From Lentisphaeraceae bacterium (GTDB lineage Bacteria > Verrucomicrobiota > Kiritimatiellia > RFP12 > UBA1067): a stretch of DNA of 8,589 bases. Both the position numbers and the translations under genes were made by a program. The stretch is taken from assembly GCA_004551905.1 (NCBI GenBank), contig SFPL01000084.1, forward strand, positions 1 to 8,589, written 5' to 3'. The notes below the pieces were generated by a model. It saw nothing but the letters and a program-made list of their open reading frames with translations. It searched no databases and was not told where the DNA came from. Of this stretch, positions 1-7,236 are shown one piece after another. Positions within the stretch are counted from its first letter, which is position 1, and each line of letters begins with the position of its first letter.

Positions 1-1
1 C

Positions 2-33
2 AAAAGTCAAGGGGGAATCTGCAAAAAAGTCAA
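2..33 (-). promoter_or_regulatory. Two TTGACT motifs, possible -35 of a gene beyond the window
   Basis: AAAAGTCAA occurs at 2-10 and again at 25-33, 23 bp apart. Read on the minus strand each gives TTGACTTTT, one base from the consensus -35 box. A -10 box for the copy at 5-10 would fall outside the window. This could be a promoter for the next minus-strand gene or simply a direct repeat. Confidence 0.3.
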
Positions 34-45
34 AATATGCAGGAC

Positions 46-76
46 GGGCCGGGATGGCGCGACGCCATCCCGGCCC
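46..76 (-). terminator. Perfect 14-bp hairpin after the GT4 gene
   Basis: Arms 46-59 and 63-76 are exact reverse complements with a 3-nt loop, about 70 nt past the GT4 stop codon. On the minus strand the stem is followed by GTCCTGCATATTTTGAC, so the T-run is displaced by several bases. It is the likely end of the six-gene operon, or an RNA 3'-end stabilising stem, but not a textbook rho-independent site. Confidence 0.7.
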
Positions 77-140
77 TGTGGACAAAGGTCGCCTCCTACG
101 GCCTACCTGTGCGAAGAATTAGGGATTTGTAATCCGTGGA

Positions 141-161
141 GCCAACGCTACGGCCAACGCT
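141..161. repeat. 9-bp direct repeat across the GT4 stop codon
   Basis: GCCAACGCT is present at 141-149 and 153-161 with 3 bp between. On the coding strand the copies flank the TAG stop (148-150), which suggests a small local duplication at the gene end. Confidence 0.55.
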
Positions 162-1293
162 GAATTACTTCCGCCGCGTATGCGGGATATATCGCCTCGG
201 CCCGGAGGCGGGCCGGCAGCGCCGCGGCGGAATCCCGCAGCGAGCCGAGCGCGGCGAGGAACGAGTCGGGCGAGGCGAAGTCGTACACCGCCCCGAGCCG
301 CTCGAGCCGCAGCAGCTCGCCGCACTCGCCGTCGAGCGAGCTCGCCACGCGCAGCCCCGCCGCAAGATAGTCGAAGAGCTTGTTGGGCAGCCCCACCCAG
401 CTGTCGTCGCGCATCGGAATGACGCCGACGTCGCACTGCGCGAGCAGCGCCTTCAGCTCCGCCTCGCCGAGATAGCCGTGGAACACCACCCTGTCCGCCG
501 CGCCGCACGCGGCGGCGAGCGACCTCAAGGCCGCCTCCTTGCCGCCCGCGCCGGCGACGTCGAGCGTAAGCGACCTGTCGCGCGCCACCGCCTCGACCAC
601 CGTCTCGAGTCCGTAGCCCGAGCCGAGGTTGCCGGCGTAGACGAGGCGCGTCGTCCCATCCGCCCGCGCGGCACGCGGCGGCAGGGAAGCCGACGCGTCG
701 ATTCCCAGCGGCGCGAGGACGAAATCCTTCCTCCCGGTCAGCTCGCGGTAGCGCGCCGACACTCCGGTCACCAGGTCGGCGCGGCGGTAGAGCCGGCGCG
801 CGGCAAGTCGCATCGGCAGGAGCGGTAGCCACGCCGCCCAGCGAAGCCACTTCGGTAACAGGCGGAAGAACGTCTCGGGCCACGCGTCCTGCACGTCGAG
901 GACAAACTTCGCGCCGTACAGCCGCGCAAGCCGCATCGCGGCAGTTGCGGCGGAGAGCGTGGGCGCTGCGGCGACGACGACGTCCGGACGCGGCACTTCG
1001 CCGGCGTCGGCCATCCGCCGCGCTAAGCGCTCGAAGCGCCGCGCATAGACGAGGTGGCTGAAGGCGCGGCGCAGCGAGACGTTGGCCGAATAGGGGATCA
1101 TCGGCACCAGCACCACGTCCGACGGCATCTCCGCGATCCGCCGCGGCGCCTTGGTGCCGTGGTTGAAGTCCGAGGCGAAGACGACCGCACGGTGCCCGGC
1201 GGCAACGAACGCCGCCTGCAGAAGCGAGTAGCGCATCCGGCGGTAGCCCTCGGCCGGCAGGTTGTCGAACGGCGTCTCGATCCAGACCGTCAT
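148..1293 (-). CDS. Glycosyltransferase family 4 (WbuB-like), 381 aa
   Basis: A retaining, GT-B fold glycosyltransferase that moves a sugar from a nucleotide donor onto a glycan or lipid-linked acceptor at the cytoplasmic face of the membrane. The N-terminal half (about 1-200) is the acceptor domain and includes DVQDAWPETFF (133-143), typical of WbuB-like enzymes. The C-terminal GT4 donor domain shows VYAGNLGSGYGLE (218-230), HGYL (272-275), CDVGVIPM (287-294) and GLPNKLFDYLAAG (301-313), then an acidic DGECGE (321-326) at the usual E-x7-E donor site. Full length for the family. The ATG overlaps the fkp stop as ATGA (4 nt), and GAGG lies 5 nt upstream within fkp, so translational coupling is likely; upstream in-frame ATGs are inside fkp. 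Coupling to a GDP-fucose enzyme suggests, but does not prove, a fucosyl-type donor. No transmembrane segment is obvious. Family call is firm; the substrate is unknown. Confidence 0.93.
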   Translation of the reverse strand: MTVWIETPFDNLPAEGYRRMRYSLLQAAFVAAGHRAVVFASDFNHGTKAPRRIAEMPSDVVLVPMIPYSANVSLRRAFSHLVYARRFERLARRMADAGEVPRPDVVVAAAPTLSAATAAMRLARLYGAKFVLDVQDAWPETFFRLLPKWLRWAAWLPLLPMRLAARRLYRRADLVTGVSARYRELTGRKDFVLAPLGIDASASLPPRAARADGTTRLVYAGNLGSGYGLETVVEAVARDRSLTLDVAGAGGKEAALRSLAAACGAADRVVFHGYLGEAELKALLAQCDVGVIPMRDDSWVGLPNKLFDYLAAGLRVASSLDGECGELLRLERLGAVYDFASPDSFLAALGSLRDSAAALPARLRAEAIYPAYAAEVIQRWP

Positions 1294-3386
1294 TCGAACC
1301 TCATGCCGGCGTCGTCCACCGCGAAGGCGTAGACGCGCGAGTCCGGCGACGGCGGATTGCGCTCGAGCGTCACGAGGATCCTGCGCGCGTCGGCTGGGCT
1401 CTTCGCGAGCACATACATGAAGCCGCCGCCGCCCGCGCCGGTCAGCGTCACCGCCGCGGCGCGGTCGCGGATGAGATCGATGATGTCGTCCACCTTCTCG
1501 TTGCTGGAACCGGCGTCTAAAAGGCGCTTGTCGCGCCAGTAGGAGTTGACGCACGCGGCGAACGCGTCTAAGTCGCCGCGACGTAGCGCCCCGGCCGCCT
1601 TCTCGGCGTTGGCCTTGAGCTCGCCCACCAGAATCTTCGCGAAGCCGTGGGGATTTTCGGCGTAGAAGCCGAGAACACGCCGCAGCACGTTGCGCGCCAT
1701 GCGCTTCTGCCCGGTGAAGAAGAGGAGGCTGCGCCGCATCAGCTCGCGCATCGCCTTCGGCGGAATCGCGACCGGCTCGACCGCGACGCGCTGCTTCGCC
1801 CCCGACCTTGAGCGCATCATCTTCACCCCCGGCGTCATGCCGGCGAACTGGTCCTCCCAGCCGCCGCCCGTGCGCATCTCGCGCTCGAGCGCGAGCGTGA
1901 GCGCACCGACCCGGTCGACGTCGATCTCCCCGCCGCGCACGAAGCCGACTTCGGTCGCCTGCAGGAGCGCGGCGATCGTGGCGGCACCGAGGATGGACGA
2001 AGTGCCCATCCCGCTGCCCTTCGGCAAGTCGGCGCTGATGACGATGTCGAGTCCGGCCGAGCCGAACCTGAAGCCGGTCACGGCGAGCGCCGCCTTCACG
2101 AGGCAGCACCAGTCGCCAGGATTCGAGTGATCTGCTACTTCGCGGGCGGACCTGAGGACCAGGCTCTTGCCGAGGTCGCGAGAGACCACCTTGACCAGGC
2201 GGTCGCGGCGCGGCGAAACCGTCACCTCGATCGGACGCTTCCCGTCGAGCCGAACCGCCGCGGCGAGAACCGCGCCGCCCTCGATCTCGCAGATGGGCGG
2301 CGTATCGGACCAGCCGCCGGCGAGGTCAATGCGCACCGGCGCGGTGACGCGCACCGCCGGCGCGCCGTTCGCGCGGCGTCGCAGCGCGAGGAGGCGCGCA
2401 TGGTCGACGTGCGGCATCAGCTCGCCGAGCCGGTGGCGCTCCCAGAGTCCGTCCTCCTTGAAGCTGTCGTCGATGCGGTAGCAGAGATGACGCCAGCCGG
2501 ACTTGCCGACCGGAATCGAAGTGAGGCACTCGCCTTTCGCGAGTTTGACCGGACCGTACGACGCCGGCACGTTGGTGACGATGTTGTCGCCGCCGAGGCT
2601 CTCCACCTTCGCCTCCACGCCGTCGACAAGCGTGAGTTCGCCCTTCCGTCCCCTCCGCCCGAGCAGCTTCAGCAGCTCGCGCGACGATCCGACGTGGAAG
2701 AACTCGCATGACGGTGCCACCGCCACCGCGAACGGCGCGAAGCCGCCGAGCAGCAGGCGCGGGAACTCCTCGTAGATGTCGCCGGCGACCGGCAGCGCAC
2801 GCATCTTCTCCGCCGTCGGCCAGTCGATGTACATGATGCCGGTGTCGACGAGGAACTTGCCCCGCGAGACCGCCGGCTTCTGCAGGAAATCCTTCACTCG
2901 CCGCGGCGCCGTCCCCCTCCCCGCCTTGGACACGTAGACGCCGTGTCTACGCGCCTGCCACGGACCGTCGGGATAGGCGACGCCCGTCACGCCCTTCGCG
3001 GCGAAGCGGACGAGAGCCGGATCAAGCCGCGGCACCACGTCGCCACAGCAGACTACGACTCCCGGAGCCTGCGGCAGCGCGTCCATCGCCTCCACGATGT
3101 GGTCGAGCATCGGGCGTCCGTCCAGCATCGGCACAAACGCCTTGCCCATCGCGGAGTATGCCGGGGTGCGCTTCGCGTCGCCGCCGGAGTGGCAGACGAG
3201 CACGCGCCCGCGCGCCGCGCCGCGCCGCGCAAGCAGCTTAAGAGCGTTCACGGTGGCGCCGAGCGATCCGACCCGACGGTCTCCGGGGTCGGGGATTACG
3301 AGGAAGCCCCTGCGTCCGCGCAGCTGCGCGCGGTAGCCGGCCGCCTGGGCGCGGTTTGCCGCGGTGACGATGACGAGATCAAACAT
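1290..3386 (-). CDS. fkp: Bifunctional L-fucokinase / L-fucose-1-phosphate guanylyltransferase (Fkp), short form, 698 aa
   Basis: Salvages free L-fucose to GDP-L-fucose: the kinase half makes fucose-1-phosphate with ATP and the other half joins it to GTP. Residues 1-310 are the guanylyltransferase: VGSLGAT (39-45) at the nucleotide loop, CHSGGDAKRTPAYSAMGKAF (65-84), which is the FPGT signature, and LTSIPVGKSGWRH (288-300) from the left-handed helix part. Residues 345-698 are a GHMP kinase: PVRIDLAGGWSDTPP (350-364), LPKGSGMGTSSI (454-465, ATP loop), GGGWEDQFAG (507-516, probable catalytic Asp512) and TGAGGGGFMYVL (649-660). At 698 aa it is much shorter than the roughly 950-aa Bacteroides enzyme; the shortening lies between the two catalytic parts and in the first domain. 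The family's usual GSGGGT loop is GSLGAT here. The ATG overlaps the dus end by 8 nt, there is no Shine-Dalgarno, and an extended -10 lies 8 nt upstream. Exact sugar specificity is inferred from the family. Confidence 0.9.
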   Translation of the reverse strand: MFDLVIVTAANRAQAAGYRAQLRGRRGFLVIPDPGDRRVGSLGATVNALKLLARRGAARGRVLVCHSGGDAKRTPAYSAMGKAFVPMLDGRPMLDHIVEAMDALPQAPGVVVCCGDVVPRLDPALVRFAAKGVTGVAYPDGPWQARRHGVYVSKAGRGTAPRRVKDFLQKPAVSRGKFLVDTGIMYIDWPTAEKMRALPVAGDIYEEFPRLLLGGFAPFAVAVAPSCEFFHVGSSRELLKLLGRRGRKGELTLVDGVEAKVESLGGDNIVTNVPASYGPVKLAKGECLTSIPVGKSGWRHLCYRIDDSFKEDGLWERHRLGELMPHVDHARLLALRRRANGAPAVRVTAPVRIDLAGGWSDTPPICEIEGGAVLAAAVRLDGKRPIEVTVSPRRDRLVKVVSRDLGKSLVLRSAREVADHSNPGDWCCLVKAALAVTGFRFGSAGLDIVISADLPKGSGMGTSSILGAATIAALLQATEVGFVRGGEIDVDRVGALTLALEREMRTGGGWEDQFAGMTPGVKMMRSRSGAKQRVAVEPVAIPPKAMRELMRRSLLFFTGQKRMARNVLRRVLGFYAENPHGFAKILVGELKANAEKAAGALRRGDLDAFAACVNSYWRDKRLLDAGSSNEKVDDIIDLIRDRAAAVTLTGAGGGGFMYVLAKSPADARRILVTLERNPPSPDSRVYAFAVDDAGMRFE

Positions 3387-4317
3387 ATGCGTGCATTATA
3401 TCATATATCTCCGCGAGTGTACGGACGGAATTGAGCCGTGCGCGCAGCTTCGCCGCGCCCGGCCGCCCGTTGAAGTAGCGGAAGAGGTGGGTGTGCATCT
3501 TGACCGCGGCGAACGAGTCCGGCGGCGGCACGTGGTCGCGCGGATACGCGGCGGCGAGGCGGTCGCGGAAGTCGAGCAGGTACCCGAGGTGCCGTGCGCA
3601 GAGCGCTGCCGGCGACTCCGCCGGCGGCTCGTTTCCCTTGAGCCGGGCGAAGATGAACGGGTCCGCGAGCGCCGCGCGCCCGACCATGATTACGTCCACG
3701 CCGGTCGCCGCCATCGCCGCTGCGCTCTTCGCGTCCACGACGCTGCCGTTGCCGGTCACCGGCACCTTCGCTCGCGCGGCGATCTCCGCGAGCAGGTCGA
3801 GGTGCGTCGCGCCGCCGTGCATCTGCGAGGTGAAGCGCGCGTGGAAGACGACGCCGGCGGCGCCCGCGCGCTCCGCCGCGTCGAGGAGCTCGAGCGAGAG
3901 GTTGCGGTCCGGGCGCGGACCGAGCCGCGTCTTGAGCGTGACCGGCAGCCGCGTGCTCCCCTTCATCGCGCGCAGGAGGCGGTACACCTTTTCCGGGTCC
4001 TCGGCGAGCTTCGCCCCTGCGCCCTCCTTCACCACCTTGCGCACGGGGCAGCCGGCGTTGAGGTTGATTTCGCTGAAGCGGTCCGGCACCGCGCCCGCCG
4101 CGTACGCGACGTCCGACTCGTTAGCGCCGAAGATCTGGCAGCCGAGCGCGCCTTCGCCGGGCATCGTCTCCATCAGCTGCCGCGTCGGCGAGGAGCCGTG
4201 GGCGAGCCCGGCGGCGCTCACCATCTCGGTGTAGGCGAAGTCCGCCCCGCCCTCGAAGCAGAGGCGGCGGAACGCGGCGTCGGTGAAGCCGGCCAGCGGC
4301 GCAAGAACGTATCTCAT
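3379..4317 (-). CDS. dus: tRNA-dihydrouridine synthase (Dus family), 312 aa
   Basis: FMN- and NADPH-dependent enzyme that reduces specific uridines in the tRNA D-loop to dihydrouridine in the cytoplasm. Visible motifs of the TIM-barrel domain: LAPLAGFTDAAFRRL (5-19, FMN binding), NLNAGCPVRKVV (85-96) with the catalytic Cys90, TLKTRLG (127-133), FHARFTSQMHGG (158-169) and GNGSV (189-193) followed by VGRAALADPFIF (212-223) for the FMN phosphate. The helical tRNA-binding domain follows (about 235-312). Length is normal for the family. The start MRYV overlaps the preceding stop as ATGA, with GGAGG at 4328-4332, 10 nt before the ATG; a longer in-frame reading exists but lies inside the upstream gene. 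Closest in layout to DusB/NifR3-type proteins; the target uridine cannot be told from sequence. Its last codons are AT-rich and contain a promoter-like motif for the next gene. Confidence 0.95.
   Translation of the reverse strand: MRYVLAPLAGFTDAAFRRLCFEGGADFAYTEMVSAAGLAHGSSPTRQLMETMPGEGALGCQIFGANESDVAYAAGAVPDRFSEINLNAGCPVRKVVKEGAGAKLAEDPEKVYRLLRAMKGSTRLPVTLKTRLGPRPDRNLSLELLDAAERAGAAGVVFHARFTSQMHGGATHLDLLAEIAARAKVPVTGNGSVVDAKSAAAMAATGVDVIMVGRAALADPFIFARLKGNEPPAESPAALCARHLGYLLDFRDRLAAAYPRDHVPPPDSFAAVKMHTHLFRYFNGRPGAAKLRARLNSVRTLAEIYDIMHAYV
3395..3403 (-). promoter_or_regulatory. Extended -10 (TGATATAAT) inside the dus 3' end, for fkp
   Basis: Minus-strand TGATATAAT is a perfect TGn-TATAAT extended -10. 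Its last base is 8 nt before the fkp ATG (3386), so transcription would start 0-2 nt from the start codon. A weak -35 (CGTACA, 3418-3423, 3 of 6 matches) sits 17 bp upstream. The element is encoded by the dus codons for Y-D-I-M, including two rare ATA codons in a GC-rich gene. Activity is inferred. Confidence 0.5.
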
Positions 4318-5873
4318 TTCGTCTCTGCCTCCGGGCGTGGCGTCAGCGCCGGATCGGAGTACGGCGCGTCCGGGTCCATGCGCGCGAAGGAGACGTAGGA
4401 CGGCGCGCCCCAGCCAGTGCCGGGGTTGCGCGCGAAGACGGCGACGTCGACGCGGCTGGTGGGGTTGAGCAGCTTCGCCGACACCTCCACCGTCGCCTGG
4501 TCGCGGCCGACCGGGGTGACCCGCGCCTGGCGCTCGCTGCCGTGGGTGCGCACGAACCGGAACTCCTTCGCGCCGCCGCCGGCCTTGATGACGAACACCC
4601 GCTTCTCCTCCGGCGCGCGCAGCACGTACGACCATGCGAACGGCGTGGCGTAGGCAAGCTCAGGCCACGCCGTCGGCGTGACCTCGGTGACCGACTCCAC
4701 CCCGATTCGCGCCAGCGGCGGCACCGACTGAGCCGTCAGCGCGGCGGCGAGCGCGGCAAGCCGGTTCGTCTCGACGCCGCCCGGCGGCAGCGCCGACGGA
4801 TGCGCCGCGGGCGAGGTGTAGTCGTCCTCGGTTTCGACGCCCTTCAGCGACTTGCGCACGAGCGTCATCACCGTCGGCGCGAAAAGCCGCGACGCCACCA
4901 CCGCGCGCTTCACCCCGCCCTTCATCGACTTGGACGCGAGCATCGCCGCCTCGAGGTACGGGAGGTCCGACCAGCTCCTGCCGGCGGTCGTGAGCCAGTA
5001 GGGGGTGATGGAGGCGAAGACGTCGCCGTTGGTGCCGACCGGCGCGGTGTCCGCGTGGCCGGGAATCACCCAGACCTGGTTGGAGAGGTAGAACTTCTGC
5101 ATCGGCCGGAGCCAGTAGGCGTGGGTTGTCGTCATCGCGCGCGGGATCGACCGCCAGAACTTGCCGACCACCTCCTCGGTGTAGGCGCATGAGCAGTTGC
5201 CGAAGAGCGGATACGGGAAGCACACGTTGGGCTCGCCGAGGTGCATCTGCCGACGGCGCCCCTCCTGGTCGAACCTGACCTCGGTGATCCCCGGGAAGTT
5301 GGCGAGGCGCGGACGCGAGTGGTCGCCGTCGCGGTTCATGTAGAGGTCGCCGGCGTTTCCGCCCGCGGCGCCGGGGGCGAGCTTCAGCTTCGCCTCGAAG
5401 GAGCCGGTGTCGAAGTCCCAGGCGAGGTTCTGCTCGCCAAGCGCGACCGGCGTGCCGACGACGCCAGTCGCGCTGACGACCGCCATCGGGCCGAAAAGGA
5501 TCGGACGCGACTGCATCAGCTTCGCGTACTCGACCAGCTCCTCGAAGCGGCGCTCGCCCGCGAGCCGGCTGAGGTCGGAGTCCTTCGCAATCGCCGCGCT
5601 GTCGCGGTAGCCGAGGTCGATCGCCTTCTCGAGCTCGTCCAGCGCCTCCTTCGCGCGGTCGGGAAACCACGCGAGCGAGCAGGCGTGGTTGTAGCGCCAG
5701 GTCGGGTCGTCGGGAAGGAGCTCCATCCCCTTGCGGCTCGTCTCCTCCATCGTCGCGGTGTCGCCTTCGCGGACCGCGGCGACGAACTGCCGCCGGAGCG
5801 CGTCGTGCCTCGGCTGCCGCGCCGGGTAGTCCCAGACCGACAGCACGGCCAGCAGTGCAAGGACGGCGTTCAT
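4314..5873 (-). CDS. TPR end-of-group protein with uncharacterised C-terminal domain, 519 aa, probably exported
   Basis: I do not recognise a function. The first ~15 residues (MNAVLALLAVLSVWD) are hydrophobic and may be a signal peptide, although they lack a basic n-region. Residues 25-115 form a TPR-like helical unit; YNHACSLAWF (61-70), ALDELEKAIDLGYRD (77-91) and DSDLSRL (98-104) match the 'TPR end-of-group' pattern that closes TPR arrays. The rest (about 125-519) is a mixed, beta-rich region with NCSC (226-229), aromatic-rich stretches such as WSYV and YWLT, and a C-terminal part (about 395-505) that looks like a beta-sandwich. No enzyme motif is evident. The start overlaps the GYF-B stop by one base (TGATG) and the stop overlaps dus, so it is translationally coupled on both sides. 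A recognition or scaffold role in the envelope with the two GYF proteins is inference only. Confidence 0.88.
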   Translation of the reverse strand: MNAVLALLAVLSVWDYPARQPRHDALRRQFVAAVREGDTATMEETSRKGMELLPDDPTWRYNHACSLAWFPDRAKEALDELEKAIDLGYRDSAAIAKDSDLSRLAGERRFEELVEYAKLMQSRPILFGPMAVVSATGVVGTPVALGEQNLAWDFDTGSFEAKLKLAPGAAGGNAGDLYMNRDGDHSRPRLANFPGITEVRFDQEGRRRQMHLGEPNVCFPYPLFGNCSCAYTEEVVGKFWRSIPRAMTTTHAYWLRPMQKFYLSNQVWVIPGHADTAPVGTNGDVFASITPYWLTTAGRSWSDLPYLEAAMLASKSMKGGVKRAVVASRLFAPTVMTLVRKSLKGVETEDDYTSPAAHPSALPPGGVETNRLAALAAALTAQSVPPLARIGVESVTEVTPTAWPELAYATPFAWSYVLRAPEEKRVFVIKAGGGAKEFRFVRTHGSERQARVTPVGRDQATVEVSAKLLNPTSRVDVAVFARNPGTGWGAPSYVSFARMDPDAPYSDPALTPRPEAETK

Positions 5874-7231
5874 CAGTTCTTGAGGCGCATCCAGCTCGGG
5901 AGCTTCACGAGCTTCGCCTCGCGGCTCTGGTTGGACGCGGCGGTGCTGGCGGCGCCGAGGGCCGGCGACTCGAGCGTCGCGAGCCGCGCCATCAGCACCT
6001 GCTTGCCCATCGCCTCGCGCTGGCGCAGCTCCTCGCTGCGCTGACGCTCGTTGAGGAGCTCCTTCTCGGCGAGCTGCAACTTCTCGCGGAGGCGCTCCGC
6101 CTCCTCGCGCAGCTCCTTGACGTCGCGCATGTCCTGGCTGGCGCGGGCGCGGTCGGTCTGCTCGCGGCGGAGGCTGTCGTTGAGCGAGCGGATTTTCGCC
6201 GCGTTGTCGAGCACCGACTTCTCGTGGACGCGCCGAAGCTCCTCGAGCTCGCGCCGGAGCTGCGCCGTGCGCGGGTCCTCGGGACGCTCCACCAGCGCGC
6301 GGCGGGTCATCTCCTCGATGTTGCCGCCGGAGCGGCGCAGGATCTCGCGGCGGCGCTCGGCCAGCCGGTCGGCGCGGGCCTGGTGGCGGCGGCGGAACTC
6401 CTCAAACTCCGCCTGCTCGCCCGCGATCACCCCGTCGAGTTCAGAGATCTCGTCCTGCATGATCTTGAACACCGCGGCCTGGGTGTCGGCAATCTCGCTC
6501 GCCGCCGCCGGCAGGCGCTTGAGCTCGTCTTCGAGCGCCACCACCTGCTCGGACAGCTTCTCGGCGCGGGCGTTGGCCTCGCGGATCTCGCCCGCGTACA
6601 CGTCGCGCTGGGCGACGAGCGCCTCGTTCTTCGAGATGAGCTCCGAGCGCGCGTCGGCCGAGGACTTGATCGTCTCGTCAAGCCGCCGCTGGAGGTCGGC
6701 GGTGTGGCGGCGCTCCTCCTCGAGCAGGCCCTCCAGTTCCTTGACGCGCGACTCGTCCACCACCACCTTCTCGACCACCTTCTCTATGATCTTCTCCACC
6801 GGCACTTCGACGCGCACTTCCTTCTCGACGATCTTCTCGACTACCTTCTCGTCCGGCTTCGCATCCGTCGTTGCATCCGTCGCCGCGGAGTCTTCCGCCG
6901 CCGACGCGGGCGGCAGTTCCTCCGACGCCAGCTCCTCGAACGGCGCGCGCACCTCGACGAGCGATGCCGTCGGCGGCAGCCTCCCGCTCGCGAGCAGCGC
7001 CTCGGCCGCTGCCTTGTTGAACGGACCGCGCGGGCGGCCGTCGCCGATGTCGATCGAGAAGCGCATGTCGAGGAACGGCACCTCCTCAACCCGGCGCCAG
7101 ACGATCTCGTCGGACGAGACCTCCTGCCCGGGCTGGATGCGGCCCATCCTCGCCCACTCCACGAGCCGGCTCTCCGGCTCGGGACCAAACGTCTCGTCCT
7201 GCGTACGCAGCCACCATGTCGTTTCGCTCAT
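5873..7231 (-). CDS. GYF-B: twin GYF_2-like domains plus long coiled coil, 452 aa
   Basis: Function unknown; likely structural. Two GYF_2-like (DUF4339-type) modules open the protein: WWLRTQDETFGP (6-17) through EIVWRRVEEV (42-51), and RFSIDIGDGRPRGPF (57-71) through about residue 95. A low-complexity Ala/Asp/Ser linker (101-128) leads to a Val/Glu/Lys repeat (130-157) that contains the same VEKIVEKEVRVEVP unit as GYF-A. Residues about 160-420 are highly charged and helical, with heptad-like spacing, for example 163-242 and 258-415, interrupted by SGGN (301-304) and ERPEDP (315-320); this is a long coiled coil. The tail carries a basic, aromatic end (KLPSWMRLKN). No signal peptide or membrane segment is visible. 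AGGAGG 9 nt before the ATG fixes the start, 5 nt after GYF-A. The pair looks like an old duplication followed by gain or loss of the coiled coil. Confidence 0.88.
   Translation of the reverse strand: MSETTWWLRTQDETFGPEPESRLVEWARMGRIQPGQEVSSDEIVWRRVEEVPFLDMRFSIDIGDGRPRGPFNKAAAEALLASGRLPPTASLVEVRAPFEELASEELPPASAAEDSAATDATTDAKPDEKVVEKIVEKEVRVEVPVEKIIEKVVEKVVVDESRVKELEGLLEEERRHTADLQRRLDETIKSSADARSELISKNEALVAQRDVYAGEIREANARAEKLSEQVVALEDELKRLPAAASEIADTQAAVFKIMQDEISELDGVIAGEQAEFEEFRRRHQARADRLAERRREILRRSGGNIEEMTRRALVERPEDPRTAQLRRELEELRRVHEKSVLDNAAKIRSLNDSLRREQTDRARASQDMRDVKELREEAERLREKLQLAEKELLNERQRSEELRQREAMGKQVLMARLATLESPALGAASTAASNQSREAKLVKLPSWMRLKN
6761..6844 (-). repeat. Val/Glu/Lys repeat segment of GYF-B
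   Basis: Encodes residues about 130-157, with the VEKIVEKEVRVEVP unit that is also repeated in GYF-A. At DNA level it resembles the GYF-A array (ACCTTCTCG/ATCTTCTC blocks on the plus strand), marking shared ancestry or exchange between the two genes. Confidence 0.75.
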
Positions 7232-7236
7232 CTGCC

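Noticed and set aside
1294..2109. Upstream extension of the GT4 reading frame inside fkp
   Set aside because: The extension is Arg/Ala low-complexity sequence overlapping the GHMP kinase coding. The ATG at 1293 with the ATGA overlap and GAGG fits far better.
3364..4398. Plus-strand open frame antisense to dus
   Set aside because: Arg/Ala/Val-rich shadow; dus on the other strand carries all catalytic motifs of its family.
4318..4635. Upstream extension of the dus reading frame
   Set aside because: It overlaps the TPR gene and encodes Arg/Gly-rich nonsense; family members begin close to the LAPLAG motif.
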